A stretch of DNA of 64,000 bases from Taibaiella helva (GTDB lineage Bacteria > Bacteroidota > Bacteroidia > Chitinophagales > Chitinophagaceae): assembly GCF_003545695.1 (NCBI RefSeq), contig NZ_QUZZ01000008.1, positions 1-64,000 of the forward strand, given 5' to 3'. The translations under genes and the position numbers were made by a program. This document shows positions 40,929 through 50,178 of this stretch, in pieces; the first letter of the stretch is position 1; each line of letters starts with the position of its first letter. Under the pieces are notes generated by a model that was given only the letters and a program-made list of their open reading frames with translations, searched no databases and had not been told where the DNA came from.

Positions 40929-41569
40929 CCCTCGTGGAGGATAATATCCTGCTCCTTACGCATCCGTTGCATCACCGCTTCAATCTTCTGGCGCACAATA
41001 GCGGGCAGGGTCTTGAATGCAGCGTCGTATTGCAGGTGCCGGCAATCGTCCAGCACACATTCTATCGCCCTGATCGCATATTTTTTGCCCCGGTATACCA
41101 GTATCAGCTTCACCCGCTGAACCGGATTATCTTCCGAGGCGGTACCATACACGATCAACGGATCAACATAGCCATCACCATCGAAGTCGGTAAAGCTGCT
41201 GTATTTGGTCCAGAACCAGATATGATGCTCGGGCAGCAGGTCTCCGGCTGCCTTATCTGCTACTGCATCTTTAATATTCCATTTGTCGAGGTAACCGCCA
41301 TGGTCGTTGATGAGGCATGTGGCTTTCAGCGCAGTATTAGCGGTATCCTTGTCCTTTATTGTTGCCTTGTTCTCGCACAGGACGATATTCCATACACCGC
41401 CTTTGTCGCTATACTCGTATACGCGATATACCGGCATGCCCTCATAGGAATCGCCTAGCAGGTCGGCCACTTCTTTGGCGCTCCATATCCGGGACGGGGT
41501 TACCTCCTGAGCAGCGATATGGGCAATAACGCTCAGCAGCAGTCCCAGGAATAATGAGAACGTTTTCAT
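40925..41569 (-). CDS. Secreted protein of the M949_RS01915-like family (tentative)
   Basis: The 214-residue protein has a signal peptide (cleavage after IAAQ, about residue 21). The segment WFWTKYSSFTDFDGDGYVDPLIVYG (about 128-152) contains a calcium-type DxDxDG loop, DFDGDGYVDP, and is followed by KLILVYRGKKYAIRAIECVL. It recalls a Bacteroidota surface polysaccharide-related protein family (M949_RS01915), which I propose with caution. Its stop lies inside the palindrome at 40885-40928. Confidence 0.6.
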   Translation of the reverse strand: MKTFSLFLGLLLSVIAHIAAQEVTPSRIWSAKEVADLLGDSYEGMPVYRVYEYSDKGGVWNIVLCENKATIKDKDTANTALKATCLINDHGGYLDKWNIKDAVADKAAGDLLPEHHIWFWTKYSSFTDFDGDGYVDPLIVYGTASEDNPVQRVKLILVYRGKKYAIRAIECVLDDCRHLQYDAAFKTLPAIVRQKIEAVMQRMRKEQDIILHEG

Positions 41570-41609
41570 GTTATGTTTTTTTTAGGTAAATAGGGCAACT
41601 TTTTACAAG

Positions 41610-41640
41610 AAGAGCTGCTACCTGCCTGGTAACAGCTCTT
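41610..41640. terminator. Imperfect hairpin behind the PBP1A gene
   Basis: AAGAGCTG (41610-41617) pairs with CAGCTCTT (41633-41640), and TACC with GGTA inside, with one C/A mismatch. No strong T-run follows on the minus strand, so its activity as terminator of the PBP gene is uncertain. Confidence 0.45.
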
Positions 41641-41667
41641 TATATTGTCAGATCAGAATTTGCATGC

Positions 41668-43938
41668 TTATTTGTCCCACTCAGTGGTCGGAATCTCTTC
41701 TACGGGTTCGGCAGTATCCATACCCGGGTTGACCGGGTTCCCGGCGCTGTCTACGCCGCCGCCGGCGCCGTCGTCATAATATTGCCCTCCTGTTGCGCCG
41801 AGGTCGCCACAATTGTTGAAATCTGCCGGCTCCTGGAACTTGGCCGCAGAGGTAATACCTGTCTTATTATCGGCCAGCACTTTCTTGAAGAAGTAAGCCC
41901 ATATCGGCAGCGCTGCAGCGGCACCCTGACCCTGGCCGGTGCTGCTGAAACGCAGGAAGCGGTCGTCACAGCCTACCCAGGCGCCTGCCAGAAGCTGCGG
42001 TGTATAACCGATGAACCATGCATCCGCCTGGTTGTTGGTCGTACCGGTTTTACCGGCCATTTCGCCGCTAAGGCCATAACGGTAACGCAGCCTTTTTGCC
42101 GTACCGATCTCGGTAACGCCTTTCATCATCAGCACCATTTTGTAAGCGGTCTGTGCATTGATGATTTCTCTCTGCACAGGAACAAAGCTTTCCAGCGGGT
42201 TGCCGTTTTTGTCTTCTATCTTGGTCAGGAAAACCGGTTGCGTATTGATGCCCCTGTTGGGGAACATAGTATAGGCCCACAGCATTTCAAACAGGGAAAT
42301 ATCCGATACGCCCAGCGCTATAGAAGGCACCTGCTCGATATTGCTGCTGATGCCGCATTTGTGTGCGAAGTCAATAAAGGAGCTGATGCTGACCTGGTTA
42401 AGCAGGTACAGTGAAGCATTGTTGACAGAAAGGGCCAGAGCCGATTTCATAGACATGCTGCCATACTTGGCGCCACCCGCATTGTACGGTTTGGATTGGC
42501 CGGCAAATACCTGGGGTGCGGTGCTTACCGAGCTGCAGGGTGAATAGCCGTTATCGACCGCAAGGGTATACAGCAGGGGCTTGATTGTAGAGCCCACCTG
42601 GCGTTTGGTGCCGATATTAACGTGGTCGTACTGGAAATATTCGTGATCAATGCCGCCTACCCAGGCCTTTACTTCGCCGGTATAAGGGTCCATCGCCATA
42701 AAGCCGGCAGACAGGAAAGCCCTCATATACTTGAGCGAATCGAGTGGCGACAGGGTGGTATCTTTCATGTGATCCTTGGTTTCCCAGGTAAACACCCGCA
42801 TGCGCACCGGCTTATTGAATTCCTTCATGATGTCGGCCTCGCTCATGCCCTCATCTTTGAGCGCCAGGTAGCGGTCCGAGCGCTGGATCAGGTTTTTGAG
42901 GGCCTCTTTGGGCTTCCCTTTCAGCCATACCGTACCATTTTTGATCTGGGGCTGGGCGGCAAAGGCGCTCTGGAGGTCTTTCATGTGCTGGGCTACGGCC
43001 TCTTCGGCATAGCGCTGCATGCGCGGATCAATGGAGGTGTAGATCTTCAGGCCGTCCTTGTAGATATCGTAGTTGTCGCCGTTGTCCTTTTCATGCGCTT
43101 TACACCACTTCTTCACTTCCTGCTCTACTACCTGGCGGAAGTAAGGCGCCGGGCCTTCGTGGCTGTCGAGGCGCTGATAGGTAAGCTTCAGCGGTTTTTG
43201 CTTGGCCTCTGTGGCCGTGGCGCCGTCGATATAGCCGTATTTTTCCATCTGGTCGATCACCGTATTGCGGCGGCCCAGCGCCTTCTCGGGATTACGCCGT
43301 GGGTTGTAGATCGTATTGCCTTTAAGCATGCCCACCAGCACTGCTGCTTCTTCGATAGTCAGCTTGTCCGGCGTTTTGCTGAAAAAAGTGAGCGCAGCAT
43401 TTTTGATGCCGTAGGTATTGTCGCCAAAGGGTACCGTATTCAGGTACAGGGTAATGATCTCGTTTTTCGTCAGGTTCTTTTCCAGCTTTACCGCCACGAC
43501 CCATTCCTTCAGCTTCTGCACCACGCGCACCAGCTTGTTGGACGCGCGGTTGTCGTTAAACAGGTTCAGCGCCAGCTGCTGGGTGATGGTGCTGCCGCCG
43601 CCCTTGCTGCCCATAAAGGCGATCGCACGCATCACGGCCACGCCGTCGATGCCGGAATGATCTGCAAACCGCTCATCTTCCGTAGCAATAAGCGCATTGA
43701 ATACATTGGGAGAGATCTCGGAATACTTTGAGTTGGACCGGTTCTTGATATAATATTTACCCAGAAGGCTGCCATCAGCGGCATACACTTCAGAGGCGAC
43801 AGAACTCTCGGGATTCTCCAGCTCCTTCATGGAAGGCATATAGCCCAGCCAGCCCAGGCTTATAGCGGTGATCAGGAGGATGAATACAGCTAATCCTGCA
43901 AAGAAGATTCGCCAGATAATTTTAACAGACCTCGACAT
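41668..43938 (-). CDS. Penicillin-binding protein 1A (bifunctional glycosyltransferase/transpeptidase)
   Basis: The ATG at 43938 gives the usual MSRSVKIIWRIFFAGLAVFILLI start with one membrane helix. The GT51 domain has IATEDERFADHSGID (catalytic Glu) and GGGSTITQQLALNLF. The transpeptidase has SxxK in VGSTIKPLLYTLAV, SxN in SVNNASLYLL and KTGTTN. It polymerises and cross-links peptidoglycan in the periplasm. The C-terminus ends in a Gly/Asp/Pro-rich tail. It stands alone, between a hairpin and the rimM promoter. Confidence 0.95.
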   Translation of the reverse strand: MSRSVKIIWRIFFAGLAVFILLITAISLGWLGYMPSMKELENPESSVASEVYAADGSLLGKYYIKNRSNSKYSEISPNVFNALIATEDERFADHSGIDGVAVMRAIAFMGSKGGGSTITQQLALNLFNDNRASNKLVRVVQKLKEWVVAVKLEKNLTKNEIITLYLNTVPFGDNTYGIKNAALTFFSKTPDKLTIEEAAVLVGMLKGNTIYNPRRNPEKALGRRNTVIDQMEKYGYIDGATATEAKQKPLKLTYQRLDSHEGPAPYFRQVVEQEVKKWCKAHEKDNGDNYDIYKDGLKIYTSIDPRMQRYAEEAVAQHMKDLQSAFAAQPQIKNGTVWLKGKPKEALKNLIQRSDRYLALKDEGMSEADIMKEFNKPVRMRVFTWETKDHMKDTTLSPLDSLKYMRAFLSAGFMAMDPYTGEVKAWVGGIDHEYFQYDHVNIGTKRQVGSTIKPLLYTLAVDNGYSPCSSVSTAPQVFAGQSKPYNAGGAKYGSMSMKSALALSVNNASLYLLNQVSISSFIDFAHKCGISSNIEQVPSIALGVSDISLFEMLWAYTMFPNRGINTQPVFLTKIEDKNGNPLESFVPVQREIINAQTAYKMVLMMKGVTEIGTAKRLRYRYGLSGEMAGKTGTTNNQADAWFIGYTPQLLAGAWVGCDDRFLRFSSTGQGQGAAAALPIWAYFFKKVLADNKTGITSAAKFQEPADFNNCGDLGATGGQYYDDGAGGGVDSAGNPVNPGMDTAEPVEEIPTTEWDK

Positions 43939-44080
43939 AACAAGAAATAAAAGCAAAAAGACAGGCAATTGCAGCAATAGCCTGCTTTCCAGGTGTAAAA
44001 AAAGGAATTTTTAGCCATTATGACAAGGAAAATGCCTTTCTGCATCAGCACCGGCTGAAGTTTTAACAAATAACGCAGAG

Positions 44081-44088
44081 TATCTTTG
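44081..44088 (+). promoter_or_regulatory. Bacteroidota -7 box (TATCTTTG) of rimM
   Basis: A perfect TAnnTTTG box 26 bp upstream of the rimM ATG. It is directly preceded by TTTTAACAAATAACGCAGAG; no strong -33 box is seen. Confidence 0.6.
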
Positions 44089-44114
44089 CGCTCTTAAAAC
44101 AGTACCGGAATCAC

Positions 44115-44630
44115 ATGAGCTATAGTCCTATCGGGAAAATAACAGGTACGCACGGCCTGGAAGGCAGGGTAGTGCTGCATCACCAGCTTGACGACAAGCA
44201 AATATGGAGCAAGCTGCCTCATATCTTTATCGAGCTGCGCCGCGAAAGCTATATTCCTTATTTTATCGAGGAGCGTAAAGTGATGGGGCCCAATGAAGTG
44301 CTGCTGAAGCTCGACGAGATCGATTCTGTAGAGCAGGCGCGTACCCTGAACGGCAAGCAGGTGTACCTGGAAGAAAGCGTTTTTGCCAGGCTCAAGCCAA
44401 AAGCGGTGTCGGTGAATATGATCGGTTTCCGCATCGTGGACCGTACAGCGGGTGAACTGGGCACAATCGACAACCTGTTTGAAACGCCCGGGCAGGTGCT
44501 GGCCACGGTACAGTACAAGGGCAGGGAAGTGATGGTGCCCCTGGTCGATGCCACGATAGTGGGCATCGATGCCGCCCGTAAAGTGGTGGAGGTCGATCTG
44601 CCCGATGGTTTGCTGGAAGTATACCTGTAG
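44115..44630 (+). CDS. rimM: Ribosome maturation factor RimM
   Basis: The 171-residue protein has the RimM N-domain (YSPIGKITGTHGLEGRVVLHHQLDD ... VEQARTLNGKQVYLEESVFARL) and the C-terminal PRC barrel (LGTIDNLFETPGQVLATVQYKGREVMVPLVDATIVGIDAARKVVEVDLPDGLLEVYL). It helps assemble the 30S head by binding S19. Its stop codon is directly next to that of the convergent response regulator, with no base between them. Confidence 0.95.
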   Translation: MSYSPIGKITGTHGLEGRVVLHHQLDDKQIWSKLPHIFIELRRESYIPYFIEERKVMGPNEVLLKLDEIDSVEQARTLNGKQVYLEESVFARLKPKAVSVNMIGFRIVDRTAGELGTIDNLFETPGQVLATVQYKGREVMVPLVDATIVGIDAARKVVEVDLPDGLLEVYL

Positions 44631-45269
44631 CTATATTTCTCCCCGGTAGGCCTTGCTGATCACTTCGGCTTTGCTGTTCACATGCAGCTTGCGGTAGATA
44701 TTCTTGATATGGAAGCGTACGGTGTCCATCGACATGCTGAGCTTATCGGCGATCAGCTTGTAGCTGAGCCCTTCAGTGAGGGCTTCCACGATCTGCTTCT
44801 CTTTGGGGGTAAGTCCTTCGGTCTTGTATTTCTTTTCGGGGATGAAGTAGTTCATCACTTTCCGGGCAATGGATGGCGACATATAGCTACCTCCGGCTTT
44901 GATCTCCATGATCGCCTTATAGATCTCCGGCATGGGCGTGCCTTTCAGCGCATAGCCGGTAGCACCGGCGCAGATAGACTGGAATATCTTGTCGCTGTCG
45001 CTGAATACCGTCAGCATAATAATATCAGTATCGGGAAACAGGGTGCGGATCATTTTGATGCCTTCGATGCCGTTCATGCCCGGCAGGCCGATGTCGTTCA
45101 GCACCACATCGGGCGGATGCTTGATATTCCCCTGGGCAAAAAAGGCCTCCATGCTATCGACGGCCAGCACGCTTTCCACATCTTCCATACCTTCCAGGTA
45201 TTCCTTCAGGTTGGTCCGGATGTCTTCCACATCTTCGATGATCGCGATATTCAGTTTCTTGTTGCTCAT
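44631..45269 (-). CDS. LuxR/NarL-type response regulator
   Basis: The ATG at 45269 gives MSNKKLNIAIIEDVEDIRTNL, the proper start of a receiver domain; the phospho-acceptor Asp59 lies in PDVVLNDIGLPGMNG. The C-terminal LuxR HTH (about 148-212) has LTPKEKQIVEALTEGLSYKLIADKLSMSMDTVRFHIKNIYRKL. The kinase gene upstream ends 23 bp before this start, so the pair forms one operon. Confidence 0.95.
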   Translation of the reverse strand: MSNKKLNIAIIEDVEDIRTNLKEYLEGMEDVESVLAVDSMEAFFAQGNIKHPPDVVLNDIGLPGMNGIEGIKMIRTLFPDTDIIMLTVFSDSDKIFQSICAGATGYALKGTPMPEIYKAIMEIKAGGSYMSPSIARKVMNYFIPEKKYKTEGLTPKEKQIVEALTEGLSYKLIADKLSMSMDTVRFHIKNIYRKLHVNSKAEVISKAYRGEI

Positions 45270-45292
45270 TGATTCTGTAAATTTAGCCCTGT

Positions 45293-48200
45293 TCAATTGC
45301 TTACCTCCACGGTAAAGTGATCGTCGCCGGTATGCACCGTTACTTTCGCGCCTACTCTTGCGGCCCGCATGCGCATATTGCTTAGCCCCTGGCCGGTAGA
45401 TTGCTCGTTGCTGAAGCTGCCGGCCCTGTTGTTGGCGATCTTCAGCAGGAACTGGCGGTCGCTGATCTGGTAGGTGATCGCCACATGAGTAGCTTTGCTG
45501 TGCTTGGCAATATTATTCACCGCCTCCTTGAAAATAAGGTAAATCTCGCCGCGGGTGTCGGACGAGATCGGCTGGTTCAGATCGGTGCCGGATAATACAA
45601 AGTTAACATCTATTCCCAAAGAAACGAGCATTTCCTCAGCATGCTCGCGCATCCGGTCGAGCAGGTTGCCGGCAAAGTCGTTCCGCGAATCTATGGTCCA
45701 CAGCACATCGCTCATGGAGGCTACCGCATTACGGCTCAGCTCGGCTATCTTCTCCAGCTTGGCATTGCGTTGCTCTTCTGTGTTGCGGCTGTAGCGCAGG
45801 TTATCTGAAAACATGGTGATCCTTGTGAGCAGGCTGCCTACTTCGTCGTGCAGGTTACTGGCGATCTTCATGCGCAGGTGCAGGATATTTTTGAAACCCT
45901 GGTACTTGATCTGGTAGGCCGAATAGAAGATCAGGGCCAGGCCCAGCAGCAGCAATGCAAAGAACCACCAGGTCTTGTAAAAAGGCTGCGTCACTTTCAC
46001 CCGGAAGGTGAGCACGTTGGCCGATGAAACCCCGCGCGGGTTGATGGCTTTGACATCGATCATATAGCTGCCATAAGGAATGCCGCCCAGGTTGAGGGTA
46101 TGGCGGTCGTCGAGCGAAACCCAGTTGTCCGATAGCTCCCTGATGCGGTAGCTGTAGGTGCTGCGCTGGGGATCGCTGTAATCGGTGCAGCCGAAATGCA
46201 GCTCCAGCAGCAGGTCGGAAGGCTTTTTTACAATGGTGTTGTCGGTAGCGCTGCTGTTGCGCAGCAGCTGGATGCTTTGCGTTTTTTCGTTCCAGCCCGA
46301 GATGCCCGAAGCAAACACTTGGAAGGGTTCCGGTTCGCCAAAGGCAGCCGGATCGAAAAAGGTAATCCCATTGATGCTGCCGAAGTACATTTCGCCTGTG
46401 CTTGTGGTCATAAAGGAGTTTTGGTTGAACTCGTTTGAGCTGAGGCCGTCTTCTTCGAAGTAGTTGGAAAAGGTCTGCCGGTCTTTCCGGTAGCGGTCGA
46501 GCCCGTTGAAAGTGCTGATCCAAAGGATATTGCTGTCTTTCTGCTGCGGCAGTATGGCGTATACTACCTCGTTGCTGAGCCCGTCCTGCCTGCGTATGTA
46601 CCGTACCGATTTCAGGTCGGGCGATACCACATTGATGCCGCCGCCATTGGTGCCGAGCCAGAGATAGCCCTCTTTGTCGCGGCCGACGAAAAGAAGGTCA
46701 TTGTTGCTTAGCGTCGGTTTGGTCTTTGTGTTCAGCTGGTGCATTATCCCCCTGGCAGGATCGACAATGAACAGCCCATTCGCAGTACCAACATAAAACA
46801 GGTCCTCGTTATCGCTGGTTGCAATATAACGCACCCTGCTGCCGATGTCAAAAGCGTCGTTCTGGTGCGGTGTCATCGTGTTCGCTACGGGGTCGTAAGT
46901 AGCAAGGCCGGTGCCGCAGCCGAGCCACAGCCGGCCCTTATTATCCTGTACAATGGCGAAAATGCCTTTGACCGGGTTGTTCTTCAGGTTAACGCTGTAG
47001 TCGAGCGTTTCAAATATCTTTTTCCTTTTGTTGAAGCGGAGCAGCAGCTCAGAATCAAAGCCCAGGTAGATATAGTTGCTTTCCGTTTCGGGAAATAGCG
47101 TATGGGGTGTTACCGGGCCGGGATAGGCCCTGGGGTTACTTTGGATCACCGCATCGGAATTGCGCATATAGCTGCGCCATTCCCTGCTCTGCCGGGAATA
47201 ATGCCAGATGCCATTGTATGACGAAACATAGAGATCACCGTTGTCGTCTTCAATGATCTTGCGGGTGCTTACACGGTAGGGAAAGCTGTAAAGCCCTTTG
47301 GTGAACCGCTCGGGATGGTCCTCTACCTTGATCAGTCCTTTATTGGTGGCGACCCAGATAATGCTGTGCTCATCGACAAAGAGCGAATAATAATTTTTGC
47401 CTTCAAAGATATCGGGATACTTTTTGGACAGCTCGCTGATCTTACCGCTGCGGAGGTCGATCACAAAGAACGCATAGTTGTTGCACAGCAGGTAGAGCCG
47501 CTGGTCCCTTACTGTCGCCTGTATGATTCCATAGGGCAGCGCATCGATCTTCTTCTTCAATTCGGGAGGCAGCATGCTTCTCAGCGTATGGCTATCGAGC
47601 AGCGACAGCCTTCCGGTATAGCTGTTCAGCAGCAAGGTATTTTGGGTATAGGCGATATAGGTAAAAGGGCCCTGTCCGCTCAGCTCGGAGCGTACGCGGA
47701 TATCGCCGTTTTGCGGATCGACCTGATAGAGGTTCCCGTTGTTCACCAGCAGTTGGCCATTCATCGCAGCAATCTGGCCGATGCTGCGGGCGGTGTCGGG
47801 CATCCGGCAAAGCAGCTGCAGCCGGTTGCGGCTATCGAGCCGGGCCAGGTAGCCAGAACCGAACGATATGTAGGCGGCGTGGCTGTTCCGGTCGACAAAA
47901 ATATAGTGGGTTTTTTTCCCTGCCCATGCCGCGCCGGTCGGTTCAAGGGCTGGGATGGCAGTGGTGGTTAAGGTAGCCAGGTTTACTGCGAACAGGCCGA
48001 TATTGGTCCCTACCAGCATTTGCTGCCCGGTCTCGTCCAGCGCCAGGCAGGAAATATGCCGGTTGGATAAGGGCCCGCTGACACGGGTAAAGGTATAGCC
48101 ATCAAAAATATTCAGTCCATTGTGTGTACCGATCCATATCAGGCCGCGGCTGTCTTTCTCTACCACGATCACGTCGTTGCCGTTAAGCCCGTCGCGGCCA

Positions 48201-48325
48201 TCGTACAGCACAGCTTTCGCCGATACCCGCAGTGCGACGCACAGCAGCAAGCCGGAAACAATCGTCACCGCTACACGAATACCCGACCCTGTCTTGTTTA
48301 TTCCTTTCGTAAAACAATAAAGCAT
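45293..48325 (-). CDS. Two-component sensor kinase with periplasmic beta-propeller (HPK7-type)
   Basis: The protein (about 1010 residues from the ATG at 48325; a start at 48367 would add 14) begins with a signal/membrane segment. It has two seven-blade propellers made of Reg_prop repeats such as DSRGLIWIGTHNGLNIFDG, DNKGRLWLGCGTGLATYDP and DKEGYLWLGTNGGG, then a Y_Y_Y domain and one membrane helix (WWFFALLLLGLALIFYSAYQI). A HisKA_3 region follows, with the phospho-acceptor His in NLHDEVGSLLTRITMF (about His826), and an HATPase with GQGLSNMRMRAARVG. It senses an external signal and passes phosphate to the adjacent LuxR regulator. It is not the hybrid type since no receiver or AraC domain is fused. 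Confidence 0.93.
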   Translation of the reverse strand: MLYCFTKGINKTGSGIRVAVTIVSGLLLCVALRVSAKAVLYDGRDGLNGNDVIVVEKDSRGLIWIGTHNGLNIFDGYTFTRVSGPLSNRHISCLALDETGQQMLVGTNIGLFAVNLATLTTTAIPALEPTGAAWAGKKTHYIFVDRNSHAAYISFGSGYLARLDSRNRLQLLCRMPDTARSIGQIAAMNGQLLVNNGNLYQVDPQNGDIRVRSELSGQGPFTYIAYTQNTLLLNSYTGRLSLLDSHTLRSMLPPELKKKIDALPYGIIQATVRDQRLYLLCNNYAFFVIDLRSGKISELSKKYPDIFEGKNYYSLFVDEHSIIWVATNKGLIKVEDHPERFTKGLYSFPYRVSTRKIIEDDNGDLYVSSYNGIWHYSRQSREWRSYMRNSDAVIQSNPRAYPGPVTPHTLFPETESNYIYLGFDSELLLRFNKRKKIFETLDYSVNLKNNPVKGIFAIVQDNKGRLWLGCGTGLATYDPVANTMTPHQNDAFDIGSRVRYIATSDNEDLFYVGTANGLFIVDPARGIMHQLNTKTKPTLSNNDLLFVGRDKEGYLWLGTNGGGINVVSPDLKSVRYIRRQDGLSNEVVYAILPQQKDSNILWISTFNGLDRYRKDRQTFSNYFEEDGLSSNEFNQNSFMTTSTGEMYFGSINGITFFDPAAFGEPEPFQVFASGISGWNEKTQSIQLLRNSSATDNTIVKKPSDLLLELHFGCTDYSDPQRSTYSYRIRELSDNWVSLDDRHTLNLGGIPYGSYMIDVKAINPRGVSSANVLTFRVKVTQPFYKTWWFFALLLLGLALIFYSAYQIKYQGFKNILHLRMKIASNLHDEVGSLLTRITMFSDNLRYSRNTEEQRNAKLEKIAELSRNAVASMSDVLWTIDSRNDFAGNLLDRMREHAEEMLVSLGIDVNFVLSGTDLNQPISSDTRGEIYLIFKEAVNNIAKHSKATHVAITYQISDRQFLLKIANNRAGSFSNEQSTGQGLSNMRMRAARVGAKVTVHTGDDHFTVEVSN

Positions 48326-48437
48326 GCCGGAAGCTAAGATAATAACTTTCGCGGCAGGCTGTATCAATTAAACAACCCTGCCAGCCTCTCTTAGCAGAAT
48401 GAGCAATATAAAGCATCTTCCCGCTTGCCTGAAGAAA

Positions 48438-48471
48438 AAAGGAGCTGCCCGGGGTACCGGGCAGCTCCTTT
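48438..48471 (-). terminator. Rho-independent terminator of the PNP gene
   Basis: AAAGGAGCTGCCCGG (48438-48452) pairs with CCGGGCAGCTCCTTT (48457-48471) around GGTA; read on the minus strand it is followed by a T-run (TTTTTTCTTC). It lies 20 bp behind the purine nucleoside phosphorylase stop. Confidence 0.88.
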
Positions 48472-48491
48472 CAGTATGCTCAGGAATAGAC

Positions 48492-49310
48492 TTAATTAAT
48501 GGTCTTGATCAACTCCGACACGATAGCCGCCAGCTTGGGTGCGGCTGCATTGGCAGCTTGCAGCACTTCTTCATGAGTGATCACATTGAGCTCATCGCGT
48601 ATGCCCAGGTCAGTAATGATGCTGGCAGCAAACACTTTCATACCGCCATGTATGGCCACGATCACTTCGGGCACGGTGCTCATGCCTACGGCATCGCCGC
48701 CGATCACATGCAGCCAGTGGTATTCGGCGCGGGTTTCGAAGGTAGGTCCCTGCAGTCCTATGTACACGCCTTCGTGCACCGGGATCTCCAGCTTGCGGGC
48801 AATATCCTTTGCTTTGGCGAGCAGGCCCAGGTTGTAGGGCTCGCTCATGTCGGGAAAGCGGGTGCCCAGGCGGTCGTCGTTCTTTCCGCGCAGGGGATGC
48901 TCGGGAAATTGATTGATGTGGTCGCGGATGAACATGATGTCTCCCACTTTAAACGCAGGGTTCATACCGCCTGCGGCGTTGGACACGACCAGTGTTTCCA
49001 CGCCCAGCGCCTTCATTACTCTCACGGGGAAGGTCACTTCCTGCATCGTATAGCCCTCGTAATAATGGAACCTGCCGGCCATCAGCATAACCTGCCTGCC
49101 TTTCAGCGTACCGAAGATCAGCTTGCCCGCATGGCCTTCAACGGTGCTGTGGGGAAAATTGGGAATATCGGCATAAGGGATCTCCACTTCAGCTTCCACT
49201 ACCTTGGCGAGGTCGCCCAGGCCGCTGCCCAGGATAATGCCCGCAAGGGGGGCTTGTTTGATCTTACTTTGTATGAATGCAGCGGTTTCCTGTATTTGTT
49301 CAAAGGACAT
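48492..49310 (-). CDS. Purine nucleoside phosphorylase (trimeric PNP-I type)
   Basis: The 272-residue protein has the NP-I/PNP motifs GIILGSGLGDLA (phosphate loop), FPHSTVEGHAGKLIFGTLKG, MAGRFHYYEGYTMQEVTFPVRV, VSNAAGGMNP and TFETRAEYHWL. It cleaves inosine and guanosine with phosphate. Length of about 270 and the motif HYYEGY are typical of the trimeric purine nucleoside phosphorylases. Single gene with its own terminator. Confidence 0.95.
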   Translation of the reverse strand: MSFEQIQETAAFIQSKIKQAPLAGIILGSGLGDLAKVVEAEVEIPYADIPNFPHSTVEGHAGKLIFGTLKGRQVMLMAGRFHYYEGYTMQEVTFPVRVMKALGVETLVVSNAAGGMNPAFKVGDIMFIRDHINQFPEHPLRGKNDDRLGTRFPDMSEPYNLGLLAKAKDIARKLEIPVHEGVYIGLQGPTFETRAEYHWLHVIGGDAVGMSTVPEVIVAIHGGMKVFAASIITDLGIRDELNVITHEEVLQAANAAAPKLAAIVSELIKTIN

Positions 49311-49408
49311 TGAAGGATGCGGTTTTTAAAAATGGCTGCAAAGATAATTTTAAATCCATATGAAATCCCCGCACGGCGAATATTAACCTTTTGCTCTTAT
49401 TGCTGGCC

Positions 49409-49963
49409 TTAAAGCAGGATATCATTATGGGGCTTCTGCAGTGGTACCACGATAGCATCGTCGCTTTGCGGCAACTCGGCCGGGTATTTCTGCTCCATGT
49501 TCTCCATGGCGGCCTTACGCTTCAGCAGCTGCTCTACCAGCAGCTTCATGTTTTTGCCGGCAATGTGCAGGATGCTGTTCTTGAGCCGGATGGTGGCCAG
49601 CATGCGGGCAATGAACAGCAGGAGCAAGGCCACGACAATGCCCATGCCCCGCACAGCCCAGTACAGGGTTTGCAGGTCGCCGGTTTTATAGCGTTCGCCC
49701 AGCGAAGTATCGTGCTGCAGCTGGCTGAGGTAATAGAAAGGGTAAAGCTTGTCGGCAAACAGCACGAAGGCAATGCAGCCCAGCATCAGCAACCAGCACA
49801 GGATTTCCATAAATACGATAAGTCCTGTATGGAACAGACGTTTGGCAGCCGGCTTGCGCAACGACGTAGCCATGGGGTCGATCAGCGTCACCTGTTCATT
49901 AACGGTCTTCTTCTGTTCCTGGAAATCCCTGATAAGGTCTTCCTGCAAATTGAGCGGCTTCAT
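49409..49963 (-). CDS. Membrane protein of unknown function
   Basis: The 184-residue protein has two membrane helices (about 45-68 and 108-127), a cytoplasmic N-terminus rich in charged residues (LQEDLIRDFQEQKKTVNEQV) and a helical, charged C-terminus (KNMKLLVEQLLKRKAAMENMEQ). I do not recognise a family. It stands alone between the PNP and TetR genes. Confidence 0.7.
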   Translation of the reverse strand: MKPLNLQEDLIRDFQEQKKTVNEQVTLIDPMATSLRKPAAKRLFHTGLIVFMEILCWLLMLGCIAFVLFADKLYPFYYLSQLQHDTSLGERYKTGDLQTLYWAVRGMGIVVALLLLFIARMLATIRLKNSILHIAGKNMKLLVEQLLKRKAAMENMEQKYPAELPQSDDAIVVPLQKPHNDILL

Positions 49964-50140
49964 GATGGATGCGTATAAAAGATGAAAGGGTTGATGGAGC
50001 GAAAATATTTTAAGTCCCTATAAAAATCAAAAGAAACGTTAAGAAGTTATGCACATCACACCTCTCCGGAAGGATAAAAAGGGGATCGGTTAGTGATGCG
50101 TTAATGCCCGGTAAGTGCTAACTTACTCTTTTTTAATCAA

Positions 50141-50154
50141 AATGAACGTTCATT
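50141..50154. promoter_or_regulatory. Palindromic operator before the fad-linked TetR gene
   Basis: The perfect 14-bp palindrome AATGAACGTTCATT lies 24 bp upstream of the start. The same half-site ATTCATTTTT follows directly. It fits autoregulation by the TetR protein. No copy was seen in front of fadN. Confidence 0.65.
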
Positions 50155-50178
50155 CATTTTTTTGCTTAATATTGTTAC

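Noticed and set aside
42622-43731. Long plus-strand frame opposite the PBP1A gene
   Set aside because: Antisense to a well-supported PBP with all catalytic motifs; no recognisable protein features.
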